Under the pieces are notes generated by a model, which was not told the DNA's origin, ran no database searches, and worked only from the letters and a program-made list of their open reading frames with translations. The position numbers were made by a program, and so were the translations under genes. A stretch of 64,000 nucleotides of DNA from Methylomonas sp. (GTDB lineage: Bacteria > Pseudomonadota > Gammaproteobacteria > Methylococcales > Methylomonadaceae): positions 1 through 64,000 of the forward strand of contig PERU01000002.1 in assembly GCA_002928965.1 (NCBI GenBank), in the 5' to 3' direction. Shown here one piece after another: positions 63,825 through 64,000 of the stretch (positions are counted from its first letter, which is position 1; every line of letters begins with the position of its first letter).

Positions 63825-64000
63825 TTCCCAGTCCAATCTCAATTTGGCTGTCTTCGGACATTTGACACTTTTAGCAATAGTCCAAAAAACGTAGGAAATC
63901 AGGAATATTGAAATCTGCGAACTGTGTTGTCTGTAGAGGCTTCCAAAGGATTTTTTACTGCGAACCCTTCGCCAAGTCTGCGAATTGCAGTGTGCCATGA

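Overview
The window looks like chromosome of a gammaproteobacterial methanotroph of the Methylomonas/Methylobacter kind. The basis is a lanthanide-type methanol dehydrogenase XoxF with its partner XoxJ, a NifB/NifQ nitrogen-fixation block with an Azotobacter-like Shethna protein, PEP-CTERM surface proteins, and an EpsE/F/G-type exopolysaccharide locus. The genus is inferred from gene content only; no rRNA, tRNA or CRISPR array was seen.

Region 0.3-15.2 kb is a light and photo-oxidative stress locus. A CarH/LitR-type MerR repressor with an intact adenosylcobalamin-binding site is divergent from an RpoD-like (non-ECF) sigma factor. The sigma gene is followed by a noncanonically placed hflK-hflC-ftsH set ending at a strong terminator. 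After a small membrane gene comes a tight ten-gene run: SRPBCC protein, short LOV photoreceptor, fatty-acid hydroxylase family, MsrP, MsrQ, YfcH-type epimerase, membrane protein, photolyase, Blc lipocalin and DUF523/DUF1722 protein. Two chemically different photoreceptor families, a dedicated sigma factor, a membrane protease complex and repair enzymes sit side by side. This is my best candidate for an incompletely described system.

Region 15.2-25.2 kb holds a coiled-coil membrane protein, a 1.4-kb gene-poor degraded stretch, xoxF-xoxJ with an intrinsic terminator between them, msrA, hslO, a lipoprotein gene whose stop codon lies in a MITE-like repeat, a SirB2-family protein and a cold-shock protein with its promoter and leader.

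Region 25.6-44.7 kb is an exopolysaccharide locus: WecG/TagA transferase and GH5 glucanase; then leftward epsL-like, epsG, epsF, epsE, an initiating phosphoglycosyltransferase and a small secreted protein; then rightward flippase, polymerase, glycosyltransferases, acetyltransferase and O-acyltransferases. Its right end (40-44.6 kb) is visibly AT-richer and probably acquired.

Region 45.2-50.6 kb is a NifA/sigma-54-controlled accessory nif block: nifB, ferredoxin, NifO-like protein, flavodiiron protein, two [2Fe-2S] ferredoxins (one FeSII-like) and nifQ.

Region 51-59.6 kb is a cell-surface region: small secreted proteins, a TonB-dependent receptor, and a leftward run of three paralogous PEP-CTERM proteins, a beta-propeller protein with a C-terminal dockerin, and a PEP-CTERM-anchored cohesin-like protein. 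A GEMM (c-di-GMP-I)-like RNA motif precedes the first gene.

Region 59.7-64 kb contains an IS66 transposase relic, dispersed repeats (one 84-bp unit also at the left end of the window), a WYL regulator with a three-gene unit (small membrane protein, J-domain-like protein, HIRAN protein), and a TacAT-type DUF1778/GNAT toxin-antitoxin pair with a 29-bp operator-like palindrome.
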